Source: CAZXEU01 sp964639665 (GTDB taxonomy: Bacteria > Bacteroidota > Rhodothermia > Rhodothermales > Bin80). From it: 6,300 nt of DNA. Every line of letters starts with the position of its first letter. Within the stretch, counting starts at the first letter, position 1. Position numbers and translations under genes: made by a program. Of the stretch, positions 1-5,972 are shown piece after piece. The notes beneath the pieces were generated by a model that was given only the letters and a program-made list of their open reading frames with translations, made no database searches and had not been told where the DNA came from. The stretch is from assembly GCA_964639665.1 (NCBI GenBank), contig CAZXEU010000194.1, forward strand, positions 1 through 6,300, in the 5' to 3' direction.

Positions 1-2
1 TG

Positions 3-779
3 CTTACGGAAACTGCAGCTACGCTCCACCGGGTCGCCGAGATGGGTTATACCTGGGTCGAGACCGCCTTCTTCCCGGAAGGCATGACACTCGCGCAGGC
101 AGGCCAGCTTATCCGGGAGGCCGGACTGCGCGTGTGCGCCGCGCACGTGGAGATTCCAGTCGGCGAACACCGGGAGGCGCTTTTGGAGACAGCCGAGTCC
201 TTCGACTGCACAAACATGGTCTGGCACGGATGGCCAGAGGACAGCGCGTATCAGAGCCTGGATGGAATTCGCCGCCTGGCCGATACGTACAATGAAGCCC
301 AGGCCTTTGCCAGTGCGAACGGACTCCGGTTCGGGCTTCACAACCACTGGTGGGAATTCGAACCCATTCCGGAATCGGAACAGGGACGCCTCCAGCGGCA
401 AGAGGAGTACGGGGAAGAGGTGCCTGTGGCCATGGGCGGCCTGCCCTTCCTGCTGCTTAGACCGCTGCTGGAGCCCGATATCTTTTTCGAGATTGATACC
501 TACTGGGCGCTCGTGGCAGGACAGGACCCCGCTGCCGTCGTGCGGGAGTTCGCAGAGCGCGCTCCACTGCTTCACATCAAGGACGCCGCCGCGCTCTCCA
601 CGGAAGGTCCCATGGTGGCCGCAGGCCAGGGGCTGCAGGACTTCCCTGCCGTGGCGGAGGCCGGAGCGGGCTCGACCCGGTGGATGATAGTGGAGCTCGA
701 CAGCTGCGAGTCCGACATGTTTGAAGCCGCTGAGCAAAGCTTCACCTACCTGACAGAAAGCGGTCTGGCAAGTCCCTGA
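3..779 (+). CDS. Sugar phosphate isomerase/epimerase-like TIM-barrel protein (5' end outside window)
   Basis: The reading frame is open from the first full codon at position 3, so the gene starts upstream; ATG 42 lies inside a conserved-looking stretch (HRVAEMGYTWVETAFFPEG) and is not the true start. About 258 residues are visible. The pattern is that of the xylose-isomerase-like/AP-endonuclease-2 TIM-barrel superfamily: an early 'aeMGY.wVE' strand, then LHNHWWEF (His100 and His102 counted from Met42), FEIDTYWA (Asp152), LHIKD (His178) and IVELD (Glu218). These are the places where family members hold a divalent metal and act on a sugar or sugar phosphate by keto-aldo isomerisation or epimerisation. 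No signal peptide can be judged because the N-terminus is missing. A hydrophilic stretch of about 20 residues after HNHWWEFEPIP looks longer than usual. The substrate cannot be told from sequence; an IolE/IolI-like or oxidoreductase-partner role is possible. It converges on the metal operon and appears unrelated to it. Confidence 0.88.
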   Translation, partial: LTETAATLHRVAEMGYTWVETAFFPEGMTLAQAGQLIREAGLRVCAAHVEIPVGEHREALLETAESFDCTNMVWHGWPEDSAYQSLDGIRRLADTYNEAQAFASANGLRFGLHNHWWEFEPIPESEQGRLQRQEEYGEEVPVAMGGLPFLLLRPLLEPDIFFEIDTYWALVAGQDPAAVVREFAERAPLLHIKDAAALSTEGPMVAAGQGLQDFPAVAEAGAGSTRWMIVELDSCESDMFEAAEQSFTYLTESGLASP

Positions 780-798
780 CCCGGCCCCTGCGGCCGGG
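780..798. terminator. GC-rich stem-loop between convergent genes
   Basis: Immediately after the stop codon of the TIM-barrel gene, CCCGGCC (780-786) pairs perfectly with GGCCGGG (792-798) around a 5-base loop. The hairpin sits in the 39-bp spacer between two convergent genes and could serve either direction. There is no T-run on either side, so it is not a classical intrinsic terminator. A smaller GC palindrome (GCCG/CGGC, 808-819) follows. Role inferred from position only. Confidence 0.45.
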
Positions 799-818
799 AG
801 GCTGACTGCCGGCCGCGG

Positions 819-1925
819 CTACGTGGCTGCGATCGCCCCACGGGCGAGCTCGCGCCCTGCGGGAAGCAAGTGCAGTTCGCCCTCCGTCTGGCGGACCAGC
901 TGTGCCTGGACGGACTGACGCACCACACGGCGGGAGAATTCCCTCGACCAGCGCAGATGATCCTGCAGGTGCTCCACTCGCCGCTCTTCCAGCTCTCCTT
1001 CCTCATGCTGCAGCAAGTGGATGGCCAGCATCGTTTGCGCGAACGTCCACCGCTGCCGGGCGCGCCGCCGCGCGAGTGCCAAGACCCCCCTTTGCGGAGC
1101 CAGAAGGAAGGCCGCTCCAAAGACCACGCCTACCACTGCAGCCATGGAGCCGGCGATGGACGCGTCCAGAGCGTGTGCCAGCCAGTAGCCGCATATGGCC
1201 GCCGCCGCGCCGACCATCAGGCTCAGGCCAATCATGAATGAGAGCCGATCGGTCAGCAGGTACGCCGTCGCTGGCGGTCCGACCATGAGCGCCACCACCA
1301 GAATCGAGCCCACGGCGTCAAAGGCGACCACGGCCGTGGTAGACACCAGGGCCATCAGGCCGTAGTGCAGCGCTGCGGGCACGAAGCCGAGCGTCGCTGC
1401 CAGAGCCGGATCAAACGTCGCAAGCTTCAGCTCCTTGTAGAACAGGAGCAGGAAGCTAGCGCACACCACTGCCACGCCACCGGTAACGAACAGGGCCCGG
1501 GGCCCCATGTCCACGCCAGCCCAGATCCACCGGTCAAAGGGAGCGAAAGCCAGCTCTCCCAGCAGCACCGCGTCGATGTCAAGATGCACGTCTCCCGCAT
1601 ACCGGGCAATCAGAACCACGCCAATGCTGAAGAGCACCGGGAATACCAGGCCTATGGCCGCATCCTCCCGGACGAGCCGGGTGCTTTTCAGTGCTTCCAC
1701 GAGTGCCACGGTGACAAGCCCCGTCGCCGCGCCTCCAAGGATCAGAAGCGGCGACGAAAGGTCCTGCGTCAGGAAAAACGCCACCACGATTCCCGGCAGG
1801 ATCGCGTGACTGATGGCATCGCTCATCATGGACATCTGGCGCAACACGAGAAAGCTGCCCGGCAGAGCGCACGCGACGGCAACCACTACGGCCACCAGCT
1901 GTATTTCGAGCTGGAACTGCGTCAT
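819..1925 (-). CDS. Metal ABC transporter permease 2 (ABC-3 family) with C-terminal winged-helix-like tail
   Basis: Inner-membrane permease of a TroCD/MntBC/ZnuB-type importer, 368 residues. The start at ATG 1925 is chosen because it overlaps the stop of permease 1 as ATGA and gives a normal N-terminus (MTQFQLEIQL); the frame is open much further upstream but only as a shadow of permease 1. Hydrophobic segments lie at roughly residues 7-27, 37-53, 57-78, 93-108, 143-163, 183-219, 228-252 and 260-277. The family motif SDAISHAILPG is at residues 35-45, and FYKELKLATFDP (162-173), typical of this family's cytoplasmic loop, follows. The transmembrane unit ends near residue 285 at RRRARQRW. About 75 further residues remain, with helices ending in VVRQSVQAQLVRQ and a 'wing' ending LLPAGRELA, reminiscent of the 'LT..G...A' end of DtxR-type winged helices. 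Last gene of the operon; it should pair with permease 1 around the ATPase dimer. Metal not determinable from the permease alone. Confidence 0.93.
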   Translation of the reverse strand: MTQFQLEIQLVAVVVAVACALPGSFLVLRQMSMMSDAISHAILPGIVVAFFLTQDLSSPLLILGGAATGLVTVALVEALKSTRLVREDAAIGLVFPVLFSIGVVLIARYAGDVHLDIDAVLLGELAFAPFDRWIWAGVDMGPRALFVTGGVAVVCASFLLLFYKELKLATFDPALAATLGFVPAALHYGLMALVSTTAVVAFDAVGSILVVALMVGPPATAYLLTDRLSFMIGLSLMVGAAAAICGYWLAHALDASIAGSMAAVVGVVFGAAFLLAPQRGVLALARRRARQRWTFAQTMLAIHLLQHEEGELEERRVEHLQDHLRWSREFSRRVVRQSVQAQLVRQTEGELHLLPAGRELARGAIAAT

Positions 1926-3061
1926 GGCCGCGTATCCGGCTGGCCAGACCGGCTTCGATGCAATCGCTCCGCCTCGCCAATGCCGAGCTCGGTCAGCATC
2001 CACTCCGACCGCGTCACCCTTTGCACATAGCCTTTGTCCTGCAGGCGTTGAAGCCGGGCACGGAGCCTCCCGGCCCCCGGCCGCATGGCTGCAAGCGCTG
2101 CTTCCGCGTGAGGGTGTTTTCGCTCTGTGTGCTGCGAGGCCAGCGCATACAAATCCAACAGCAGGGCTTCCCGGCCAAGGCGAAGCCCGCTCCGATAGCG
2201 CCGAACAGCACGCCAAATTATGCCGCGATTCGGGGCAAGAGCGAGGGATAGCAGGACCACGCTGCCGGCGCAGAGCACGATAATGGGGCCTGTCGGAAGC
2301 CTCGACGCGCTGGTGCTAACCAGCGCCCCGGCAACGCCGGCCACGGCGCCAAATGCCATGGCAAGCAGAACCATGAGTCCCAGTCGATCCGTCCACTGGC
2401 GGGCCGCAGCAGCCGGGGCAACCAGCATGGCACTCATGAGGACCACGCCTACGGTCTGCAGACCAACGACGATGGCCACAACAATCAGCAACGTCAGCAC
2501 CACGTCGAGCCCGCGCATGGGCATGCCCAGCGTACGGCCAAACTCCCTGTCGAAGGACAGCAGCTTGAATTCCTTCCACAGCAGGCCCGTTATCAGGAGC
2601 GCGGCCGCGCCAAGACCCGCCATGGTCGATACGTCGCTCGCCACCATGGATGCCGCCTGTCCAAACAAAAAGGTGTCCAGGCCGGCCTGCTGCGCATTGG
2701 GCAGCTTCTGAATGGCGGTCAGCACTACGAGTCCGACGCCGAAGAAGACGGACAGCATGAGGCTGAGTGCGCTGTCATACTTCGTCCTCGTCGCTGACGT
2801 TACGGCCATGATGAGTCCTGTGGCGGCCCACCCTGCAAGAGCCGCCCCGAGAAGCAGAACAAGCGGCGCCTTGGTGCCGGTAAGCAGAAACGCCAGCGCA
2901 ATTCCGGGAAGTGCCGCGTGCGATATGGCATCCCCCAGCAGACTCTGGCGGCGCAGTACGGCAAAGGTGCCTAGTGCGCCGCTTACCATGCCCAGAAGTG
3001 CGGAACCTAGCGCGACCGTACGCAGCGTGTAGTCGGTCAACAGTTGGGAGAGCAGTTCCAT
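1922..3061 (-). CDS. Metal ABC transporter permease 1 (ABC-3 family) with C-terminal DtxR-like winged helix
   Basis: First of two homologous permeases of the metal importer, 379 residues. The start ATG 3061 lies 4 bp after the ATPase stop and gives MELLSQLLTDYTLRT, a standard beginning for this family; the frame extends upstream without a better start. About eight hydrophobic segments occupy residues 14-277. GDAISHAALPG (43-53) and LWKEFKLLSFDREFGRTLG (161-179) are the family's recognisable motifs. After residue 285 a charged tail begins. Residues about 294-372 contain LLLDLYALA, a middle helix, RLRARLQRLQDKGYVQR and then WMLTELGIGEAERLHR. This helix / 'L..kGyV' / wing / 'LT..G..eA..l.R' order is the DNA-binding half of DtxR/MntR regulators. 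The tail ends soon after, so the regulator's metal-binding and dimerisation half is absent. Chlamydia YtgCR is a known permease-repressor fusion of this type. The tail could be a regulator, a cytoplasmic gate or a structural domain. Its stop overlaps the start of permease 2 (ATGA). Confidence 0.94.
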   Translation of the reverse strand: MELLSQLLTDYTLRTVALGSALLGMVSGALGTFAVLRRQSLLGDAISHAALPGIALAFLLTGTKAPLVLLLGAALAGWAATGLIMAVTSATRTKYDSALSLMLSVFFGVGLVVLTAIQKLPNAQQAGLDTFLFGQAASMVASDVSTMAGLGAAALLITGLLWKEFKLLSFDREFGRTLGMPMRGLDVVLTLLIVVAIVVGLQTVGVVLMSAMLVAPAAAARQWTDRLGLMVLLAMAFGAVAGVAGALVSTSASRLPTGPIIVLCAGSVVLLSLALAPNRGIIWRAVRRYRSGLRLGREALLLDLYALASQHTERKHPHAEAALAAMRPGAGRLRARLQRLQDKGYVQRVTRSEWMLTELGIGEAERLHRSRSGQPDTRP

Positions 3062-3065
3062 GGCC

Positions 3066-3794
3066 CTACGGCGCAAAGGCTGCCACGCGACCCCCATACG
3101 TGAGGCGCAGGTTTTCCGCCTTGAACACGGTCTCCACCGGGCCGCTCGCAATGCGCCGGACATTGAGCAGCATCACCTCGTCAAAGTAGACAGGCACGGT
3201 CTGAAGGTCATGGTGCACAACCAGTACGGTCTTTCCCCGGCTACGAAGCTGCCTCAACAGGTCAACGATGGCTCGCTCCGTGGTAGCATCCACGCCCTGA
3301 AACGGCTCGTCCATGAAGTAGATGTCCGCATCCTGTACAAGGGCCCGCGCGAGAAAGACCCGCTGGCGCTGTCCTCCCGACAGCTGGCTTATCTGGCGGT
3401 GAGCAAAATCCTGCATGCCAACCTGTTCGAGTGCCCGCATCGCCAGCGCACGCTCCTTCCTGCCCGGCCTGCGAATCCACCCCACGTGCCCGTACAAGCC
3501 CATCATGGCCACGTCCATGACGTTGGTGGGGAAATCCCAATCGACGCTGCCACGCTGCGGGACATAGCCCGCAAGTTGCTGCCTCCGCCCGTAGGGACGG
3601 CCATAAAACAGCACCCGTCCGGCAGCCGTCGGAACCAGGCCGAGCATGGCCTTGATCAGCGTGGTCTTGCCGGCTCCGTTGGGCCCGACGATCGCCATCA
3701 GCAAGCCGCGCGATACCGTCAGATCGATGTCCCAGAGGACAGGACGGTCCCCGTAGGCCACCGTCAGGTCCTGTACTTCAACGGCCGGCGTCAT
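3066..3794 (-). CDS. Metal ABC transporter ATP-binding protein (TroB/MntA/ZnuC-like)
   Basis: Cytoplasmic ATPase that powers the importer, 242 residues, a typical length. All ABC signatures are intact: Walker A GPNGAGKTT (37-45), Q-loop glutamine in YVPQRGSVDWDFPT (Q80), signature LSGGQRQR (138-145), Walker B DIYFMDEP with catalytic Glu163, and the switch His195 in VVHHDL. The sequence around the Q-loop (PQRGSVDWDFP) and FQGVDATTE is characteristic of manganese/zinc/iron chelate importers rather than other ABC classes. The start ATG 3794 gives MTPAVEVQDLTVAYGD, placing the first strand correctly; the open frame continues to 4121 but that extension is arginine- and tryptophan-rich shadow sequence within the binding-protein gene. 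The gene overlaps the end of the binding-protein gene by 17 bp and ends 4 bp before permease 1, which implies translational coupling. No clear Shine-Dalgarno is seen. Confidence 0.96.
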   Translation of the reverse strand: MTPAVEVQDLTVAYGDRPVLWDIDLTVSRGLLMAIVGPNGAGKTTLIKAMLGLVPTAAGRVLFYGRPYGRRQQLAGYVPQRGSVDWDFPTNVMDVAMMGLYGHVGWIRRPGRKERALAMRALEQVGMQDFAHRQISQLSGGQRQRVFLARALVQDADIYFMDEPFQGVDATTERAIVDLLRQLRSRGKTVLVVHHDLQTVPVYFDEVMLLNVRRIASGPVETVFKAENLRLTYGGRVAAFAP

Positions 3795-4713
3795 CGCAGA
3801 GAGCAGCAACGATGGTGGCCACGTTGTGCCGGACCATATCCACATACGTACCGGCTTCCTGGCCGGGCACGCCAAGCGCATCTCCATACAGCGTGCCGCC
3901 GATCGCCACCTCGAATCCCTTTGCCCGGACAGCCTCCCGGACGGCTTCGATGCCTCTTGGCGAAACGGAGGATTCCACGAACATGGCGGGAATGCGGCGC
4001 CCGGCCACCAGGTTCGCAAGGTCCTGCACGTCGGCCGTGCCCGCTTCCGTAGCCGTACTGATGCCCTGAAGGCCCCGCACTTCGAAATCATAGGCACGCC
4101 CGAAGTAGCCGAATGCGTCATGCGAAGTTATGATCACGCGGCGCTCGGTGGGCACGCGTTCCACTTGCCTCCGGACCTGCGCTTCCAGCGAATCCAGCCC
4201 TGTGGCATAGAAATGGGCCCGTCCCTCAAAGTACCCCGCGTCTTCCGGACTCAGGCGGCCCAGCTCGGCCGCCAATTGCAGGGCAGCGCGTCTCCACAGC
4301 GCCACGTCGAACCAGATATGAGGATCGAAATTGCCCTGAAACAGCTCCGACTCGCGCAGCAGCGCCTTCGGGACGGCTGCGTCAGCCAGTGCTATCGTCG
4401 GTATGCCGCGCTCCCGCATCTCTTCGAAGACATCGGTCATCTTGCCTTCCAGATGCAGGCCATTGTAGATGATCACCTCTGCGGAGGCCATGCGCGTGAC
4501 ATCGCGCGCGCTGGCCTTGAACAGATGCGGATCTACGCCCGGCCCCATTAGGGACCGTACTTCGACCCTCTCACCTCCGATGTTTTCGACCAGATCGCCT
4601 ACAATGTTGGTTGTAGTAACAACCTGGAGATGGGCTTCCGGCTGCGGCTGCTGCACCTCGGCGCACCCGGCCAGGACCGGCACAGCCCATAGTGCCCACC
4701 ATTTGGCAGACAT
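3778..4713 (-). CDS. Metal-binding lipoprotein of ABC importer (TroA-like, Mn/Zn/Fe class)
   Basis: Solute-binding protein of the cluster A-I (ZnuA/TroA/PsaA) family, 311 residues, anchored outside the inner membrane. The N-terminus is a lipoprotein signal, MSAKWWALWAVPVLAGC, with lipobox LAGC and lipidated Cys17. The mature protein has TTTNIVGDLVENIGG, the DPHLF motif (His63), DPHIWFDV (His132), ITSHDAFGYF (His198) and GDALG (Asp278). A His-His-His-Asp set matches Treponema TroA, whereas PsaA/MntC-type Mn proteins have Glu at the third position. The stretch FEVRGLQGISTATEAGTADVQDL also follows TroA closely. There is no His-rich loop of the kind seen in ZnuA. The metal is therefore Mn2+ or Zn2+, with Fe2+ not excluded. 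First gene of the operon, preceded by a promoter and an apparent metalloregulator operator. The leader before ATG 4713 is A/T-rich and lacks a Shine-Dalgarno. Confidence 0.96.
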   Translation of the reverse strand: MSAKWWALWAVPVLAGCAEVQQPQPEAHLQVVTTTNIVGDLVENIGGERVEVRSLMGPGVDPHLFKASARDVTRMASAEVIIYNGLHLEGKMTDVFEEMRERGIPTIALADAAVPKALLRESELFQGNFDPHIWFDVALWRRAALQLAAELGRLSPEDAGYFEGRAHFYATGLDSLEAQVRRQVERVPTERRVIITSHDAFGYFGRAYDFEVRGLQGISTATEAGTADVQDLANLVAGRRIPAMFVESSVSPRGIEAVREAVRAKGFEVAIGGTLYGDALGVPGQEAGTYVDMVRHNVATIVAALCDDAGR

Positions 4714-4737
4714 GCTTGCGATTTATCAAACAAAAAG

Positions 4738-4753
4738 TTTAGACACGGCTAAA
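4738..4753. promoter_or_regulatory. Putative DtxR/MntR-family operator
   Basis: On the minus strand this reads TTTAGCCGTGTCTAAA: perfect 5-bp arms TTTAG/CTAAA around six bases, with six of eight palindrome pairs matching. DtxR-family operators (MntR, DtxR, TroR) commonly have TTTAG..CTAAA or TTAGG..CCTAA arms. It overlaps the downstream end of the predicted -10 and the likely transcription start of the metal operon, which is where a repressor would act. Binding by a metalloregulator is inferred. Confidence 0.6.
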
Positions 4754-4780
4754 TATACAATCTCCCACACCCGCTGGCAA
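4752..4780 (-). promoter_or_regulatory. Promoter of the metal importer operon
   Basis: Minus-strand TTGCCA (4775-4780) and TATATT (4752-4757) are separated by exactly 17 bp, a good match to a primary-sigma promoter. TATATTTAG also resembles the Bacteroidota -7 element TAnnTTTG. Transcription would begin near 4745, leaving a leader of about 32 nt before ATG 4713. The location in the 74-bp gap downstream of the PD40 gene supports the metal operon being its own transcription unit. Read by eye, not scored. Confidence 0.6.
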
Positions 4781-4787
4781 CCACACG

Positions 4788-5915
4788 TCAGGGGCGCCGC
4801 CCAACTAAGTTGCTGTCGGCAGCCTCCGGCGTCTCGATCCAGTCCGCAACGAATACATTGGTGTCGCTGGAAGGCGTGCGATCTGCATTGCGGTTGGAAG
4901 AGAACAAAAGCCGGGTCCCGTCAAAGGAAAACATGGCGAAGGCATCGAAGGTATTTGAATGGGTGATCTTCACAAGACCGGAACCATCTATGCCGATCAT
5001 GTAAAGGGCAAAGACGGGCCGTCCGCCGCCGCCTACGCTCTCGTGGTTGGACGCAAAGATGATCCTCGTTCCGTCGGGATGGAAGAACGGAGCCCAGTTG
5101 GCTCCGGGCAGATCGGTTACCTGCCGGGCCCCGGAGCCATCGATGCCGGCAACAAACAGGTTCATGTCGCTTGGTTCAACCAGGCCTTCTGCCAGAAGCG
5201 ACCGGTAGATGTCCGCCTCTTCACCCGTGGGCCTGCTTGCCCGCCAGACAATCATCCGGGAGTCCCGCGAAAAGAATGCGCCGCCGTCGTAGCCGAGCTC
5301 CGATGTCAGCTGTAGCAACTCACCCGATTCGCGCTCATACCGCCAAAGGTCCAGATCGCCCGACCTGGTCGATGTAAAGACAATGTACCTGCCATCGGGG
5401 GATACGGTGGCTTCCGCGTCGTATCCCTCTCCTCCAATGAGGAGCTCCACGCCGGAGCCGTCCGTCTCGGCCGAATAGATGTCGTACGTATCGTAAATCG
5501 GCCAGACGTAGCGGCCGGATCGCTCTAACGGCGGCGGACACGCCTCCAGCGCTGCGTGCGTCGAGGCATAGAGCACCCGACCCTCCGGCAGAAAATACCC
5601 GCAGGTAGTGCGCCCCCTTCCTGTGGAGGCAAGGCTGTACTCCGGTTCGGCTACAGGCTCCATGACATAGATCTGGTCGCAGCCTTGCGAGTTAATCCAT
5701 GTCCAGTCGCTTTGAAAGACAATCTGCGCGTCGTCAAAGCTCCAGTAGGCCTCGGCGTTGTTGCCGCCGAACGTAAGTTGCCGGATGTTGCGCAGGTGCA
5801 CTTCACCGGCGTATCGGAGCGAGTCGGTGGCGGGTTCGTAGTCGGTGGCCGGTCCACCTGCGCAGCCGCTGGCAAAGGCTGCGGCGATCAGGCCAAGGAC
5901 TTGAATTCGGTTCAC
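4788..5915 (-). CDS. PD40/TolB-like beta-propeller lipoprotein
   Basis: Secreted lipoprotein of 375 residues. The signal MNRIQVLGLIAAAFASGC has lipobox ASGC with Cys18. The start is GTG at 5915; no ATG lies between it and the upstream in-frame stop, and GTG places the signal peptide correctly. The mature part consists of WD40-like (PD40) blades, recognisable as 'S.DG..i.F.S.R' units: SFDDAQIVFQSD (59-70), SPDGRYIVFTSTRSGDLDLW (172-191), FSRDSRMIVW (215-224), HPDGTRIIFASN (279-290) and FSFDGTRLLFSSNR (329-342). Three DGSG turns (152, 259, 310) mark spacing between blades. Such repeats occur in TolB and in propeller domains of S9 peptidases, but no protease domain follows, so no catalytic role can be assigned; ligand or protein binding in the periplasm or at the surface is likely. 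Cys79, Cys105 and Cys126 could form a disulfide. It is on the same strand as the metal operon, but 74 bp and a separate promoter intervene. Function otherwise unknown. Confidence 0.88.
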   Translation of the reverse strand: MNRIQVLGLIAAAFASGCAGGPATDYEPATDSLRYAGEVHLRNIRQLTFGGNNAEAYWSFDDAQIVFQSDWTWINSQGCDQIYVMEPVAEPEYSLASTGRGRTTCGYFLPEGRVLYASTHAALEACPPPLERSGRYVWPIYDTYDIYSAETDGSGVELLIGGEGYDAEATVSPDGRYIVFTSTRSGDLDLWRYERESGELLQLTSELGYDGGAFFSRDSRMIVWRASRPTGEEADIYRSLLAEGLVEPSDMNLFVAGIDGSGARQVTDLPGANWAPFFHPDGTRIIFASNHESVGGGGRPVFALYMIGIDGSGLVKITHSNTFDAFAMFSFDGTRLLFSSNRNADRTPSSDTNVFVADWIETPEAADSNLVGRRP

Positions 5916-5972
5916 GGATAGCGTGGATTGTTTTGGCAGGCCAGGCGTTTGCCTGACAGGGAATCAAGCTTT
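5916..5972. promoter_or_regulatory. Divergent intergenic spacer with small inverted repeat
   Basis: This 57-bp spacer separates the divergent PD40 and thioredoxin-like genes and must hold both promoters or the ends of them. I could not identify convincing -35/-10 pairs in either direction. It holds a perfect short inverted repeat, CAGGC (5942-5946) and GCCTG (5951-5955), around a GTTT loop, followed by AGGGA (5958-5962), a plausible ribosome-binding site 10 nt before ATG 5973. Confidence 0.3.

Noticed and set aside
1365..2030. 221-residue plus-strand reading frame rich in His, Arg and Gln
   Set aside because: Antisense to permease 2. Its odd composition is the mirror of membrane-protein codons, not a real histidine-rich protein.
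1926..2216. N-terminal extension of permease 2 by 97 residues
   Set aside because: It overlaps the tail of permease 1 in another frame and has no membrane or domain character. ATG 1925 with its ATGA overlap is the natural start.
3060..4052. 330-residue plus-strand reading frame across the ATPase and the binding-protein gene
   Set aside because: It runs antisense to two genes with all their family motifs intact. Its product is rich in Arg, His and Pro with no recognisable fold, as expected of a shadow frame in GC-rich DNA.
3795..4121. N-terminal extension of the ATPase by about 109 residues
   Set aside because: The extension is composed of Arg/Trp/Pro shadow sequence inside the binding-protein gene. 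ATG 3794 gives the normal ATPase length and first strand.
3826..4551. 241-residue plus-strand reading frame
   Set aside because: Antisense to the binding-protein gene, with no domain or signal visible; long antisense frames are common at this GC content.
4714..4787. Riboswitch such as the Mn2+-sensing yybP-ykoY type ahead of the metal operon
   Set aside because: The predicted leader is only about 32 nt and the whole gap 74 bp, too short for that aptamer, and no paired stems of the right form are seen.
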